A stretch of DNA of 45,989 bases from Enterococcus sp. BWR-S5 (GCF_016745255.1 NZ_JADOEQ010000025.1:1-45989); one strand, 5' to 3'. Positions 16,882 to 26,484 are shown, numbered from the stretch's first letter. Notes: generated by a model not told the origin, from the letters alone. Numbers and translations: made by a program.

Positions 16882-17727
16882 TTATTCGTCTGTTGTAAAA
16901 TAGCTGTGATCCTCTAAGTGTAGTGCACTTAGAATCATTGCTGCTGTTTCTTCGATTGACAGAGAAGCTACATTGATCGTTACACAACCGATTTTTTCAT
17001 AAAGCTCGGCAGCATAAGCCAGCTCTTTTCTGATTTTCTCGATATCTGAATAAGACGTATTATCAGGTAAACCATAGGCTCTCATACGTTCTTTTCTAAT
17101 ACCGTTCAAGATATCCGGATCATTCGTCAAACCAACAATTTTAGAAGCGTCTACTTCCCATAATTCTTTTGGCAGATGTGCTTCCGGAATTAACGGCAGA
17201 TTGGCAACCTTCAAATTTTTATTTGCTAGAAATAGGCTTAACGGTGTTTTGGACGTACGTGAAACGCCTAGTAATACTACATCGGCTTCAAGGAAGCCTC
17301 TTGGATCTTTACCATCATCATATTTAACAGCAAACTCCATTGCTTCGATTCGATTGAAATAGTTCTCGTTCAGATGATGAAGGGCACCTGCTTCTCCGGA
17401 ACGCTGCACCCCTGTAAAGCGTTCAATTTCTTCAATAGGTGATGTCAAGATGTCAAAATGATAAATAGCATTTTCTTCAAAAAACGCCAATGCTGTTTTT
17501 ACTAAATCTTTGCTGATGATTGTATGGAGAACCATCGCATTTTCACGTTTTGCATCTTCCAAGGCTTCCTTCAGGCGGCTTTCTTCCTTCACAAAAGTTT
17601 TTCTGTACAGGGAGAAATCAATTGAAGGGAATTGAGCCATGATTGCTGCTGCGAGCTTAGAAGCAGTCTCTCCGGCAGAATCTGAGATGACAAAGATAGT
17701 AACAGTCTTAGTTTCATTATTTTCCAT
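16882..17727 (-). CDS. ppdR: pyruvate, phosphate dikinase regulatory protein
   Basis: A 281-residue bifunctional kinase/phosphorylase of the DUF299 family. It uses ADP to inactivate and Pi to reactivate pyruvate phosphate dikinase or PEP synthase. The N-terminal IFVISDSAGETASKLA, the P-loop GVSRTSKTPLSLFLANK (about residues 152-168) and KVANLPLIPEA are family hallmarks. In Bacillus this protein is YqfL. No ppdK gene is in the window. It is divergent from zur across 97 bases. Confidence 0.93.
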   Translation of the reverse strand: MENNETKTVTIFVISDSAGETASKLAAAIMAQFPSIDFSLYRKTFVKEESRLKEALEDAKRENAMVLHTIISKDLVKTALAFFEENAIYHFDILTSPIEEIERFTGVQRSGEAGALHHLNENYFNRIEAMEFAVKYDDGKDPRGFLEADVVLLGVSRTSKTPLSLFLANKNLKVANLPLIPEAHLPKELWEVDASKIVGLTNDPDILNGIRKERMRAYGLPDNTSYSDIEKIRKELAYAAELYEKIGCVTINVASLSIEETAAMILSALHLEDHSYFTTDE

Positions 17728-17788
17728 TAAAAACGACCTTTCTTGATTTTTTGATGAGTTTATTATACCATACCAACAAAGAAGTTAT

Positions 17789-17803
17789 TCGTAATAATTT
17801 TGA
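17789..17803. promoter_or_regulatory. candidate Zur box upstream of zur
   Basis: TCGTAAT-A-ATTTTGA resembles the 7-1-7 Zur box of Bacillus (TCGTAATnATTACGA) with two mismatches in the right arm. It lies 21 bases before zur and near TGgTATAAT of the divergent ppdR gene (complement of 17760-17768). Autoregulation or cross-control of ppdR is inferred. Confidence 0.45.
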
Positions 17804-17824
17804 TTTGAGAAGGAGAAGGGAAAA

Positions 17825-18253
17825 ATGGCGCAAGTAAAATCCAAGGTTGAAGAGTCGCTGGATGTCATGAAGGCTAATGGACTAAAGTATACAAAGAAAC
17901 GTGAAGCGATCATTACCTATCTAATCAAACGGAATCGCTATATATCAGCAAAAGAAGTCTATGAATTCATGAATCAAGAATATAAAGGAGTCAGCTATGA
18001 CACCATTTATCGGAATCTCCATGATTTTGAGCGAATGGAGCTGCTAGAAACAACGGAATTGAATGGCGAGAAGAAATTTCGCTTTCATTGCAGCCAGCAT
18101 TTAGAGCATCATCATCACTTCATCTGCGTGGTCTGTGGAAAAACCAAAGAAATTCATATGTGTCCGATGACTTATTTTGAAGATCAGTTGAATGGCTGCA
18201 CAATCGAAGGACATCGATTTGAGATATTGGGCAGATGTGAAAACTGTCAATAG
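17825..18253 (+). CDS. zur: Fur-family regulator, probably Zur
   Basis: A 142-residue Fur-type repressor. The winged-helix domain (residues 1-80) has YTKKREAIITYL and VSYDTIYRNLHDFE. The metal and dimer domain has HHHHFICVVCG and a C-terminal Cys-x2-Cys (CENC), which form the structural zinc site, plus GCTIEGHRFEILG. These features fit zinc-uptake repressors. The name rests on motif similarity and a Zur-box-like site upstream; Fur or PerR remain possible. Start ATG 17825 follows AGGAGAAGGG. Confidence 0.82.
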   Translation: MAQVKSKVEESLDVMKANGLKYTKKREAIITYLIKRNRYISAKEVYEFMNQEYKGVSYDTIYRNLHDFERMELLETTELNGEKKFRFHCSQHLEHHHHFICVVCGKTKEIHMCPMTYFEDQLNGCTIEGHRFEILGRCENCQ

Positions 18254-18319
18254 CTTTCAGAAAATAACAAGGTGATTCTGATAAAACGAAATATTTTCTG
18301 CTTATTTTCATAAGAGAGG

Positions 18320-18348
18320 TTGACGTTAAATTTACCTTTCGATATAAT
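18320..18348 (+). promoter_or_regulatory. strong promoter of rpsU
   Basis: TTGACG (18320-18325), 17 bases, then TATAAT (18343-18348). It sits 87 bases before rpsU and likely drives rpsU-yqeY. Confidence 0.85.
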
Positions 18349-18435
18349 GTAAAAAGGACAGTGTTCTATTTATGAAGAAATAATTTGTAAATAAGAAAAA
18401 CGGTTACTTTTTAAGCTCGGAGGGAGGGAATTACA

Positions 18436-18612
18436 ATGTCAAAAACTGTCGTTCGTAAAAACGAATCTCTTGATGACGCTCTTCGTCGCTTCAAACGTTC
18501 CGTTTCAAAAGCGGGTACTCTACAAGAATCACGTAAACGTGAATTCTACGAAAAACCAAGCGTAAAACGTAAGAAGAAATCAGAAGCTGCTAGAAAACGT
18601 AAAAAATTCTAG
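18436..18612 (+). CDS. rpsU: 30S ribosomal protein S21
   Basis: A 58-residue, very basic small-subunit protein. It starts [19 protein letters not shown] and ends in a Lys/Arg-rich tail [13 protein letters not shown], the standard S21 pattern. The ribosome binding site GGAGGGAGGG is strong and codon use is that of a highly expressed gene. It is followed after 25 bases by yqeY, the usual partner in Firmicutes. S21 helps base pairing between mRNA and 16S rRNA at initiation. Confidence 0.97.
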   Translation: MSKTVVRKNESLDDALRRFKRSVSKAGTLQESRKREFYEKPSVKRKKKSEAARKRKKF

Positions 18613-18637
18613 TCTCTGATGAAGTGGAGCTGGTTGT

Positions 18638-19087
18638 ATGTCATTACTGACAACTTTGAATGACGATATTAAAACTGCGATGAAGGCAAAGGATAAAGAA
18701 ACTTTATCTGTCTTACGTATGTTGAAAAGCGGTGTTCAAAATGAGCAGATCAAAATGAACCGTGACTTGAACGGAGAAGAAGAGTTGGTTGTTTTATCCA
18801 GAGAAATGAAGCAACGCAAAGATTCTTTATTAGAGTTTGAAAAGGCGGGACGAGAAGATCTTGCAGATAAAGCAAAATTTGAAATTACAATTGTTGAGAA
18901 GTATTTGCCTGAAAAGCTAACTGAAGATGAGCTTCGCGAAATCATTCAGTCTGCAATTACAGAATCAGGAGCTGCTTCCCCAGCTGAATTTGGGAAAGTG
19001 ATGGGTCTGATAATGCCTAAGATATTAGGTAGAGCAGATGGCAACTCAGCGAGTGCAATCGTCAAAGAAATGCTGAAGAAGAATTAA
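18638..19087 (+). CDS. yqeY: YqeY / GatB-tail domain protein
   Basis: A 149-residue helical protein covering the whole YqeY family, which resembles the tail domain of amidotransferase GatB. Signature segments are LLTTLNDDIKTAMKAKDKE, SVLRMLKSGVQNEQI and VMGLIMPKILGRADG with a final alanine/serine-rich helix. It probably binds tRNA, by similarity to the GatB tail, but its role is not proven. It forms an operon with rpsU and is closed by a perfect hairpin. Confidence 0.93.
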   Translation: MSLLTTLNDDIKTAMKAKDKETLSVLRMLKSGVQNEQIKMNRDLNGEEELVVLSREMKQRKDSLLEFEKAGREDLADKAKFEITIVEKYLPEKLTEDELREIIQSAITESGAASPAEFGKVMGLIMPKILGRADGNSASAIVKEMLKKN

Positions 19088-19091
19088 GATT

Positions 19092-19125
19092 AAAGGCTGA
19101 GAATCATTGATTCTCAGCCTTTTCG
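19092..19125 (+). terminator. intrinsic terminator after yqeY
   Basis: AAGGCTGAGAATCA pairs perfectly with TGATTCTCAGCCTT, followed by TTTTC. Confidence 0.88.
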
Positions 19126-19232
19126 TCTGTTTTGACGGCAAGGTCCATCGGTTTTCCCTCTTTCATGTCTTTTTAAAGCAATCTAAATGAATTTCCCCTG
19201 CTGTCTGCATCAAATAATTAAAGTTTGACAAA

Positions 19233-19329
19233 AAATACCCAGCAAATACCCAGCATAAGATGATAGGAATTTTAATCATTTACTGTGCTTCTTTTTTAAA
19301 AAAGAAGAATATGGTATCATTACAAGGAA
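19233..19329 (+). promoter_or_regulatory. phoH upstream region with tandem repeat and 20-bp palindrome
   Basis: The 11-mer AAATACCCAGC is repeated head to tail (19233-19243 and 19244-19254) behind a TTGACA (19225-19230). Further on is a perfect 20-bp A/T palindrome at 19288-19307, then TGgTATCAT (19314-19322), a probable extended -10 for the phoH operon. The palindrome overlaps the -35 position and could be an operator. Confidence 0.45.
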
Positions 19330-19355
19330 TGAATATAAAAGGAGCTGGACTTTTT

Positions 19356-20333
19356 TTGACAGAAAATGAAAATCAGGCAATTTCTTTAGAAATCAAATTG
19401 ACCGATTCCGATGATGCGAGTATGTTGTTCGGAACACATGATAAGCATTTGAAATTTTTAGAAGAGAATGGCGCAGTGGTTATTAACACACGAGGAGAGA
19501 CGATTCAGATTATTGGACTTGAGGAGAATGTCCATATTGTGGAATCAGTTTTCCGTGCCTTACAAGAGTTAATCAAACGAGGAATTAAAATAGGAACACC
19601 CGATGTTGTTACTGCATTGAAGATGGCGAAGAGCAAACAGCTGGACTCGTTTATCGCGATGTACGAAGAGGAAATTTTGAAGGACCATCATGGTCGTTCA
19701 ATTCGAATCAAAAATGCCGGGCAGAAGAGATATATTGATGCTGTGAAGCAGCATGATGTTGTTTTTGGTGTGGGACCAGCCGGTACAGGGAAGACCTACT
19801 TAGCTGTTGTCATGGCTGTTGCTGCACTGAAGAAAGGCGAGGTCCAGAAAATCATTTTGACCAGACCGGCAGTTGAGGCAGGAGAAAATCTTGGTTTCTT
19901 ACCGGGAGACTTAAAAGAGAAGGTCGATCCTTACCTGCGTCCGGTTTACGATGCCCTTTACCAAATTTTTGGTTCTGAGCATACGAATCGCTTAATGGAA
20001 CGCGGCGTGATTGAAATTGCGCCACTTGCTTATATGCGTGGTCGTACATTGGACGATGCCTTCGTTATTTTAGATGAAGCGCAGAATACGACAGTCGCTC
20101 AGATGAAGATGTTTCTAACTCGTTTAGGGTATCAATCAAAAATGATTGTTAATGGAGATACTAGTCAGATTGATTTACCCAAAGGTGTAATCAGCGGATT
20201 AGTGCATGCCGAGAAAACCTTGAAATCAATTAAAAAGCTTTCGTTTATCCATTTTGAAGCCGGCGATGTTGTCAGACATCCGATTGTAGCAGAAATTATT
20301 CAAGCCTATGAAGAGCAGAAAAGAGATTCTTGA
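19356..20333 (+). CDS. phoH: PhoH family ATPase
   Basis: A 325-residue ATPase with an N-terminal KH-like region (about residues 1-100), then the PhoH domain. Walker A GPAGTGKTYLA is near residues 140-150, Walker B VILDEAQNT near 238, and NGDTSQIDLP near 265. PhoH proteins are linked to RNA metabolism and often partner YbeY. A TTG start at 19356 is chosen: AAAAGGAG lies 11 bases upstream and it gives the normal PhoH length; frames reaching 19260 run back through the promoter. It heads phoH-pgpH-ybeY-dgkA. Confidence 0.92.
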   Translation: MTENENQAISLEIKLTDSDDASMLFGTHDKHLKFLEENGAVVINTRGETIQIIGLEENVHIVESVFRALQELIKRGIKIGTPDVVTALKMAKSKQLDSFIAMYEEEILKDHHGRSIRIKNAGQKRYIDAVKQHDVVFGVGPAGTGKTYLAVVMAVAALKKGEVQKIILTRPAVEAGENLGFLPGDLKEKVDPYLRPVYDALYQIFGSEHTNRLMERGVIEIAPLAYMRGRTLDDAFVILDEAQNTTVAQMKMFLTRLGYQSKMIVNGDTSQIDLPKGVISGLVHAEKTLKSIKKLSFIHFEAGDVVRHPIVAEIIQAYEEQKRDS

Positions 20334-20364
20334 GATTTGTTGATAAGGAAGGAGTGATATACTT

Positions 20365-22563
20365 TTGAAGCAATGGTTGTTGAAGATACGGGACAAGCTG
20401 GGAAAAGCATTTATTCCGGTTTTGTTAGTTAGTTTTTCATTACTTATATTTGCGATTATTTTCAGTAGTGTTTACGAGAAGAAGGTGGCTATTAAAGAAG
20501 GCCAGCTGGCAGATACGACAATACGAGCAAATAAAAATATTGAAAATACATATGAAACGGATCAGAAAAGACAGCTGGCTGCAGAAGCAGTGACTCCGGA
20601 GTATACGTTTCAGGAGGATACTGCTGAGACACAGCATGATCGAATTGAAAAACTATTTGATTTGATCGGTACAGTCAATTCTAAAATAGATAAGGATTAT
20701 GAGAAACAAAAATCCGAAGCAAAAAAAGATGAAACGATTCCTCAGCCTACAAATGAAGAACGTGTCGCTGCGTTGAAATCTGAGTTTGAAAAGCTGGATC
20801 AGGATGAAGTAACGCTGTATCAATCGTTTCCGAGTGTGTTCTATCAAAACATATTTAATCTAAGTTCAGAACAAATCGCTATCGTTGAAACAGAAAGCCT
20901 TAAGCTGATTGATGAAACGATGCAGAATCATGTACGTGAAAACGAGCTGTCTGAAATTCGTCAGAAAGCCATTAACAAGATTCAATTTCTGGACGTGGGT
21001 TCAAGCATGCAGCAACAGATTCGCTATGTCGTTAATGCGGGAATCGTTGTCAATGATTTTCCAAATGAAAAGAAAACTGAAGAGCTGCGGCAAAGCGCAC
21101 GTGATGCTGTACAGCCGGTAATGATTTATCAGGGAGAGATTATTGTTCGTGAAGGAACGCAGATTGACTCCAAAGCAATTGAGAAGTTGAAGCTTTTAGG
21201 GATGATGAATCAGAATCCCTCAGCTTTTCCGATTGTTGCGTTGGCATTGACGATTCTTTTCCAAATTGGTGTTCTGCTGTTCTTTACTAAACAAATGAAC
21301 CATGAGTATACAAGACGCTCCTTTGTTCTGTTTTATGTCAGTGCAATGTCGTTGAGTATTTTATTGATGAAGTTCTTTCAGATTTTCCAAAGTGAGCAGC
21401 TGCTTTATATTCCGTTATTTTTCCCAGCAGCATTTGTGCCGTTGGTTTTAAGCTATTTTGTCAATCGACGAGCGGGAATTTTGTCTGCTGTATTTCAAGT
21501 GTTTTTTGCTTTGTTTGTCTTCTATGACACGATTGGTACCAATACGTTAACAATTATTCTGGTCACCTATCTGTTTTCAGGAGCCTTGGCGGCAGTGGTT
21601 AATCGAACGAGAGTCAGCCAACAGGGCTGGACAGCAGCCGTCTGGGTTATCATCTTCCCTGTTGTTTTGGCTTTTATTCTAGCCATTTATCAAGGGATGA
21701 GCTTATTGGATGCTAAAACAATTACGTTAATCATCTCAACCTTTGCAGGAAGTGTGCTGGCCTTTCTTCTGACAATTGGTCTTCATCCGTATATTGAGTT
21801 GGTCGTAACCGATGATAGTATGATTATTCTAAATGAGCTAAGCAATCCAAACCATCCGCTTTTGAAGCAGTTGCTGGAGGAAGCACCAGGGACTTATCAT
21901 CACAGTATGATGGTTGCCAATCTCAGTGCAAATGCTGTTGCCGAAATTGGGGGTCGTTCATTATTGACCCGTGTGGCCTGTTATTATCATGATATTGGTA
22001 AGATTAAGCACTCAAACTTTTTTGTTGAGAATTTACCTTCCGGTGCAGAAAACCCGCATAATTTCCTTTTGCCTGAAGACAGTAAACAAATTATTTTCGG
22101 TCATGTGATTGACGGTGCTAAAATATTAGAGGACTACAACATGCCGCAAATGGTGATTGATATTTGCCGTCAGCATCATGGTACAACATTGATGAAATTC
22201 TTCTATATGAAGGAAAAGGAACGTAACCCTGAAACAAAAGAAGAAGACTTCCGCTATCCTGGACCGAAGCCTCAAACAAGAGAAGCAGCAATTGTCAATA
22301 TTGCCGATACCTGTGAAGCGGCGGTTCGAGCAATGACAGATCCTTCCAATCAAAAAATCAAAGAGTTTGTTCATTCGGTTATTCAGGAACGGATTTCCGA
22401 TGGGCAGATGGATGAATGTGGATTGACAATGAAGGAGATTCGTTTGGTTGAGAAATCTTTAATCAATGGGTTATGTAGTACCTTCCATTCCCGAATCAAA
22501 TATCCAAAGATGAAGGATGAAGCGGAACGAATGAAAGATGAACAAGAAAAGAGAGATGTTTAA
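20365..22563 (+). CDS. pgpH: cyclic-di-AMP phosphodiesterase PgpH (7TM-HD)
   Basis: A 732-residue membrane enzyme that hydrolyses the second messenger c-di-AMP. One helix near residues 15-35 leads to an extracellular 7TMR-HDED domain (about 40-280). Seven helices follow (about 285-490). The cytoplasmic HD domain has [12 protein letters not shown], the HDIG motif in [16 protein letters not shown] context near residue 542, and CRQHHGTT. The start is TTG at 20365, behind AAGGAAGGAG. It overlaps ybeY by one base. The family controls potassium and osmotic balance through c-di-AMP levels. Confidence 0.94.
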   Translation: MKQWLLKIRDKLGKAFIPVLLVSFSLLIFAIIFSSVYEKKVAIKEGQLADTTIRANKNIENTYETDQKRQLAAEAVTPEYTFQEDTAETQHDRIEKLFDLIGTVNSKIDKDYEKQKSEAKKDETIPQPTNEERVAALKSEFEKLDQDEVTLYQSFPSVFYQNIFNLSSEQIAIVETESLKLIDETMQNHVRENELSEIRQKAINKIQFLDVGSSMQQQIRYVVNAGIVVNDFPNEKKTEELRQSARDAVQPVMIYQGEIIVREGTQIDSKAIEKLKLLGMMNQNPSAFPIVALALTILFQIGVLLFFTKQMNHEYTRRSFVLFYVSAMSLSILLMKFFQIFQSEQLLYIPLFFPAAFVPLVLSYFVNRRAGILSAVFQVFFALFVFYDTIGTNTLTIILVTYLFSGALAAVVNRTRVSQQGWTAAVWVIIFPVVLAFILAIYQGMSLLDAKTITLIISTFAGSVLAFLLTIGLHPYIELVVTDDSMIILNELSNPNHPLLKQLLEEAPGTYHHSMMVANLSANAVAEIGGRSLLTRVACYYHDIGKIKHSNFFVENLPSGAENPHNFLLPEDSKQIIFGHVIDGAKILEDYNMPQMVIDICRQHHGTTLMKFFYMKEKERNPETKEEDFRYPGPKPQTREAAIVNIADTCEAAVRAMTDPSNQKIKEFVHSVIQERISDGQMDECGLTMKEIRLVEKSLINGLCSTFHSRIKYPKMKDEAERMKDEQEKRDV

Positions 22564-23042
22564 TGGACATAACGTTTATTGATGAAACGGAAAAGGTCTC
22601 CTCTGAGCATATAAAAGAGGTAGAAAATCTGCTGCAGTTCGCAGCAGATTTTCTGGATATTCCGGATGATGCAGAGCTATCTGTATCATTTATGGATAAT
22701 GAGGGGATTCGTGTAATCAATCGTGATTACCGTGGCAAAGACACCGCAACAGATGTTATCAGCTTTGCGATGGAGGAAGAGGGCGCCGGAGAGATTCCAA
22801 TCATTTTTGATGAAGACGAGGATGTTGTCTTTCCTCGAAATCTTGGAGACCTGATGATTTCTATTGAACGTGCAGAGGAGCAGGCGGTTGAATACGGGCA
22901 CTCCTTTGAAAGAGAGCTGGGTTTTCTGGCTGTTCATGGATTCCTGCATTTGAATGGGTATGACCATATGAATGAACAGGATGAAAAAGAGATGTTCGGG
23001 CTGCAGAAAGAGATATTGAATGCCTATGGCCTTGAAAGATAA
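22563..23042 (+). CDS. ybeY: endoribonuclease YbeY
   Basis: A 159-residue metalloprotein for 16S rRNA 3'-end maturation and ribosome quality control. The zinc motif His-x3-His-x5-His is present as [11 protein letters not shown] near residues 125-135. [18 protein letters not shown] (about 53-70) is the second conserved block. It starts on the last base of the pgpH stop codon and its end overlaps the next gene, so translation is coupled. Confidence 0.95.
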   Translation: MDITFIDETEKVSSEHIKEVENLLQFAADFLDIPDDAELSVSFMDNEGIRVINRDYRGKDTATDVISFAMEEEGAGEIPIIFDEDEDVVFPRNLGDLMISIERAEEQAVEYGHSFERELGFLAVHGFLHLNGYDHMNEQDEKEMFGLQKEILNAYGLER

Positions 23043-23436
23043 ACAGACAGAGAAAAATAAGCATTTTATCACCTCGTTGGAGTTTGCTATTCAAGGGATT
23101 CGTACGGTTTTTAAAGAAGAGCGAAATATGAGGACCCATGTATTGATGGGGGTATTGGCTATCATTGCAGGCTTTCTATTTGGGTTACATACAATGGAAT
23201 GGCTATGGCTGCTATTTGTGATATTTCTGGTATTGATTGTGGAAATCATTAACACTGCTTTTGAGAATGTAGTAGACATGTGTACAGACTTTCACTTCCA
23301 TCCTATTGGCAAAAAGATTAAGGATATGGCAGCCGGAGCGGTGTTGATTACCGCTTGTTTCTCAGTCATTGTTGGCTGTATCATTTTTTTACCCAAGGTC
23401 TGGCAGTTAGTTGAAGAATATATTTTAATGAAGTAG
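23026..23436 (+). CDS. dgkA: undecaprenol / diacylglycerol kinase
   Basis: A 136-residue membrane kinase with three helices. The family motif [12 protein letters not shown] supplies the catalytic glutamate and metal ligand; a second Glu-rich segment [10 protein letters not shown] precedes helix 1. In Gram-positive bacteria this family phosphorylates undecaprenol to recycle the wall-lipid carrier. Two ATGs (23020, 23026) are usable and both overlap ybeY. The cdd gene that often follows in other Firmicutes is absent, so era comes next. Confidence 0.9.
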   Translation: MALKDKQTEKNKHFITSLEFAIQGIRTVFKEERNMRTHVLMGVLAIIAGFLFGLHTMEWLWLLFVIFLVLIVEIINTAFENVVDMCTDFHFHPIGKKIKDMAAGAVLITACFSVIVGCIIFLPKVWQLVEEYILMK

Positions 23437-23459
23437 AAAAAGCTTGAAAAGAGAGAGAC

Positions 23460-23497
23460 ATCGACAGGATTGAATTGTTTTAATAACGACTGTCGAT
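23460..23497 (+). repeat. inverted repeat before era
   Basis: ATCGACAG (23460-23467) and CTGTCGAT (23490-23497) are perfect inverted arms around 22 bases, ending just before the era ribosome binding site AAGGAGG. It has no T-run. It could be a processing site or a translational control element between dgkA and era. Confidence 0.4.
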
Positions 23498-23512
23498 TAG
23501 AAGGAGGATGTA

Positions 23513-24415
23513 ATGACCGAAGCACATAAATCCGGTTTTGTGGCAATTGTTGGCAGACCCAATGTTGGGAAATCAACCTTGTTGAACAGAATTGTCGGGC
23601 AAAAAATTGCCATCATGAGCGATAAGGCTCAAACAACTAGAAATAAAATTCAAGGAGTGTATACGACACCGGAGGCTCAGTTAATATTTATTGATACACC
23701 TGGAATCCACAAGCCTAAGCATCGCTTAGGGGACTTTATGGTGGAAACTGCGTATAGTGCAATCCGTGAAGTGGATGCCGTATTATTCATGATTAGTGCC
23801 GATCAAAAAAGAGGAAAAGGGGATGATTTCATCATTGAGCGCCTGAAAGGGCAGAATACCCCTGTTTTTCTAGTCATTAACAAGATTGATAAGGTACATC
23901 CTGATGAGCTGCTGGCGATTATTGAAGATTATGCCAGCCAAATGGAATTCGCCGAGGTTGTGCCAATCTCAGCTACAGAAGGAAACAATTTCGATCGCTT
24001 AATGGAGATTCTAGTGGATCGAATGCCTGAGGGACCTCAGTATTTCCCAGAGGATCAGGTAACAGACCATCCGGAATACTTCATCGTTTCCGAGCTTGTT
24101 AGAGAAAAAGTCTTACTTTTAACAAGAGATGAAATTCCCCACTCCGTAGCTGTAGTCGTAGATTCGATGAAGCGTGATGAGAATGATAAGGTGCATATCC
24201 AAGCGACAATCATTGTTGAGCGAGATAGCCAAAAGGGCATCATTATCGGAAAAGGCGGAAAAATGCTCAAGCAAATTGGGACAAAAGCAAGAAGAGATAT
24301 TGAGCATCTGTTAGATGACAAGGTCTATCTGGAGCTATGGGTCAAGGTACAAAAAGACTGGCGAGATAAAAAAGTTTATCTTCAGGATTTTGGTTATAGA
24401 AAAGAAGACTATTAA
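23513..24415 (+). CDS. era: GTPase Era
   Basis: A 300-residue essential GTPase for 30S assembly. G1 GRPNVGKST is at residues 14-22, G2 KAQTTR near 39, G3 DTPG near 62, G4 NKID near 123 and G5 SATEG near 152. The C-terminal KH domain (about 205-290) has [11 protein letters not shown] and binds the 3' end of 16S rRNA. Start ATG follows AAGGAGG. It sits with ybeY, also needed for 16S end processing. Confidence 0.97.
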   Translation: MTEAHKSGFVAIVGRPNVGKSTLLNRIVGQKIAIMSDKAQTTRNKIQGVYTTPEAQLIFIDTPGIHKPKHRLGDFMVETAYSAIREVDAVLFMISADQKRGKGDDFIIERLKGQNTPVFLVINKIDKVHPDELLAIIEDYASQMEFAEVVPISATEGNNFDRLMEILVDRMPEGPQYFPEDQVTDHPEYFIVSELVREKVLLLTRDEIPHSVAVVVDSMKRDENDKVHIQATIIVERDSQKGIIIGKGGKMLKQIGTKARRDIEHLLDDKVYLELWVKVQKDWRDKKVYLQDFGYRKEDY

Positions 24416-24422
24416 TGAGCCT

Positions 24423-24472
24423 TCAAAGCATAGGAACAGCCGAAATGGTCTGAGCCTGTGCTTTGATTTTTT
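24423..24472 (+). terminator. intrinsic terminator after era
   Basis: TCAAAGCA with an inner AGG pairs with CCTGTGCTTTGA, followed by six T. It separates era from recO, which has a likely own -10 (TGaTAAAAT, 24592-24601 area). Confidence 0.8.
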
Positions 24473-24625
24473 ATTTCTGGTGAATCCAGCAGCAGTCAGC
24501 TGACTACTAAGGTAGTTTGTGGTGGAGTTTAAGACTGCCCCTCATAAGAAATTAAATTGGAGAAATATAGTTGCTGTTCTTTTTTGTATTGTTTGATAAA
24601 ATAGGAAAGGAAGGCGGTGAAAAAA

Positions 24626-25411
24626 ATGGTATTAGGGGAAAGCAAAGGCTTGGTTCTTTTTGCAAAGGACTATAAGGAAAAGGATAAGCTGGTTAAAATA
24701 TTTACTGAGTCTTTTGGAAAGCAAATGTTTTTTATTAAGAATGCCCATCGTAAGAATAATCCTTTGGTACCTGCGTTGCTGCCGTTTACACAAGCTGTCT
24801 ATATCGGGGATTTCAGAACCGAAGGATTGTCCTTTATCAATAGCAGTAAAGACGTGCAACCATTTTTAGCGATTCAACAGGATATTTTCCTCAATGCATA
24901 TGCAACGTATATTTTGAATCTTGCGGATACAGCAATTGAAGATAGGGTGTACGATCCTGGTCTCTTTTCTTTTAGTCTGCAAGCCTTGGAATTGATTGAT
25001 GAGGGGAAAGACCCTGAGGTGATAACCAACATTTACGAGATACAACTTTTACATAGATTTGGTGTAGCAATCGATTGGCGGAGCTGTCGTGTTTGTGGGC
25101 AAACCCATGGCCGTTTTGATTATTCCTCGAAATATAGCGGCGTACTTTGTGAACAGCATTGGCCGATGGATCAGCATCGATACCACGGCGATCCTAAGGC
25201 AATCCACTTTATTCGACTATTTTCAGCGGTTTCCTATGAAAAGCTGAATAAAATCGAGGTTAACACTGAAATAAAAGCGGAGATTCGTAAAATTATTGAT
25301 GAGCTGTATGATGAATATGTCGGTATCCATTTGAAAAGCAAAAAGTTTATAGATCAGATGAAGACGTGGGAAAATACACTCAAAGAGAAGAGGGAAGAGC
25401 ATGACAACTAG
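24626..25411 (+). CDS. recO: DNA repair protein RecO
   Basis: A 261-residue recombination mediator. The N-terminal OB fold (residues 1-80) carries GLVLFAKDYKEKDKLVKIFTE, a typical RecO opening. The central and C-terminal helical part includes a zinc-binding set, with C-x2-C in SCRVCGQ and a further Cys in GVLCEQHW. RecO loads RecA with RecR in the RecFOR pathway. ATG 24626 is preferred over GTG 24617 by spacing from GGCGG. Its last 11 bases overlap the next gene, an ATPase. Confidence 0.93.
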   Translation: MVLGESKGLVLFAKDYKEKDKLVKIFTESFGKQMFFIKNAHRKNNPLVPALLPFTQAVYIGDFRTEGLSFINSSKDVQPFLAIQQDIFLNAYATYILNLADTAIEDRVYDPGLFSFSLQALELIDEGKDPEVITNIYEIQLLHRFGVAIDWRSCRVCGQTHGRFDYSSKYSGVLCEQHWPMDQHRYHGDPKAIHFIRLFSAVSYEKLNKIEVNTEIKAEIRKIIDELYDEYVGIHLKSKKFIDQMKTWENTLKEKREEHDN

Positions 25412-26114
25412 CGGCTATTTAAAAAGTGTTATCTACACAGCGCCTGAATGTTGTGATGACTTTCCTTTTCATTTGCCTGCCTTATCTAATCTTAACGAGC
25501 TGATTTTTGATCAACCAATTACTTTTTTCATTGGTGAAAATGGTACTGGAAAATCAACCATCATGGAACTACTGGCTGAATTGATGGGGATGAATTTGGA
25601 AGGCGGATCGCGGAATCAGCTGTTTTCAACTTATGAGGAATCGAATGCCTTAGTTGAAGCGTGTCGACCGGTGCGGTACCCAAATCATCCAAAGGATTAC
25701 TATTTCTATCGCGCAGAATCTTTTTATAATTTGATGACAGATATAGAAAGGACTGGTTCTACCGCTTTTGAAGGAAGCCTCCATCAATTTTCCAGAGGGG
25801 AATCCTTTTACGAGCTGCTTTCCAATCGTTTTTTTGGAAAGGGAATCTATCTTCTTGATGAGCCGGAAACAGGGTTGTCACTGAGTACACAGCTGAAGGT
25901 AATGGTTTTATTGAAGGAGCTGGCCGATGACAACGCTCAATTTATCATTGCGACGCATTCTCCGATTTTGCTCTTTTTTCCAAAGGCCAAAATTTATGAG
26001 TTTACTGAAGCTGGGATTAGTGAAAAAGCACTGGAAGAAACAAAACTCTATCAAGAATGGGCTATGATTTTCGATCGAAAGGACCATTTTTTTGAAAAAC
26101 TCTTTGCAGAATGA
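25401..26114 (+). CDS. AAA/ABC-type ATPase overlapping recO
   Basis: A 237-residue, single-domain ATPase of the ABC/SMC-like class. Walker A GENGTGKST is near residues 46-54, a signature-like FSRGESFYELL near 133-143, Walker B GIYLLDEPETGLS near 151, and a switch histidine in IATHSP near 187. There are no membrane helices or coiled-coil arms. Similar proteins are usually annotated only as AAA family ATPases. The 11-base overlap with recO implies coupled synthesis, so a DNA-repair role is a reasonable guess but unproven. An OLD or RloC-type defence ATPase looks less likely because no nuclease domain is present. Confidence 0.8.
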   Translation: MTTSGYLKSVIYTAPECCDDFPFHLPALSNLNELIFDQPITFFIGENGTGKSTIMELLAELMGMNLEGGSRNQLFSTYEESNALVEACRPVRYPNHPKDYYFYRAESFYNLMTDIERTGSTAFEGSLHQFSRGESFYELLSNRFFGKGIYLLDEPETGLSLSTQLKVMVLLKELADDNAQFIIATHSPILLFFPKAKIYEFTEAGISEKALEETKLYQEWAMIFDRKDHFFEKLFAE

Positions 26115-26122
26115 AAAATCAT

Positions 26123-26151
26123 TTGACAACTCTATTAGAACGCCTTATTAT
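26123..26151 (+). promoter_or_regulatory. promoter of the glyQS operon
   Basis: TTGACA (26123-26128), 17 bases, then TATTAT (26146-26151), a near-consensus promoter starting the T-box transcript at about 26158. Confidence 0.88.
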
Positions 26152-26157
26152 TGATAG

Positions 26158-26362
26158 TAATGAAATACGTATGTTGATAAAGAAGAGTAGGAAGGTTATT
26201 GTGTGAAAAGCGATTTCGGGAGAGTGGAAGCCGAAACTCAATCCTTTTGAATGGCACTTTTGAGTACGCTGAATGAAGCTGCTGATTCTATGAATCAGAA
26301 GTAGGGTGGAACCGCGAATGAATTTTCGTCCCTATGTCTCTCTGGAGGCATAGGGACTTTTT
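26158..26362 (+). promoter_or_regulatory. glycine T-box riboswitch
   Basis: A T-box leader controls glyQS by sensing uncharged tRNA-Gly. It shows the stem I entry GATAAAGAAGAGTA (from 26176), a plausible specifier GGC in ATGGCAC (26253-26255), and the T-box AGGGTGGAACCGCG (26303-26316) whose TGGA binds the tRNA acceptor end. The terminator GTCCCTATG/CATAGGGAC plus T5 (26328-26362) completes it. Low glycine charging should favour the antiterminator and readthrough. Confidence 0.93.
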
Positions 26363-26484
26363 GTTTTTGTGCAGGTAAATCAGAGAAAAGAGTAACATAA
26401 TTATTCTGTTTAGCTGGTTATTACGTGAGTAAATGGAAACAGTGTACGTGTTTAGCAGATATGAAAGAAACGGGAGGAAAAGAA

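Noticed and set aside
25401-26114. The recO-linked ATPase as part of an anti-phage system
   Set aside because: No nuclease, methyltransferase, toxin or other defence partner is adjacent, and the flanking genes are core housekeeping genes.
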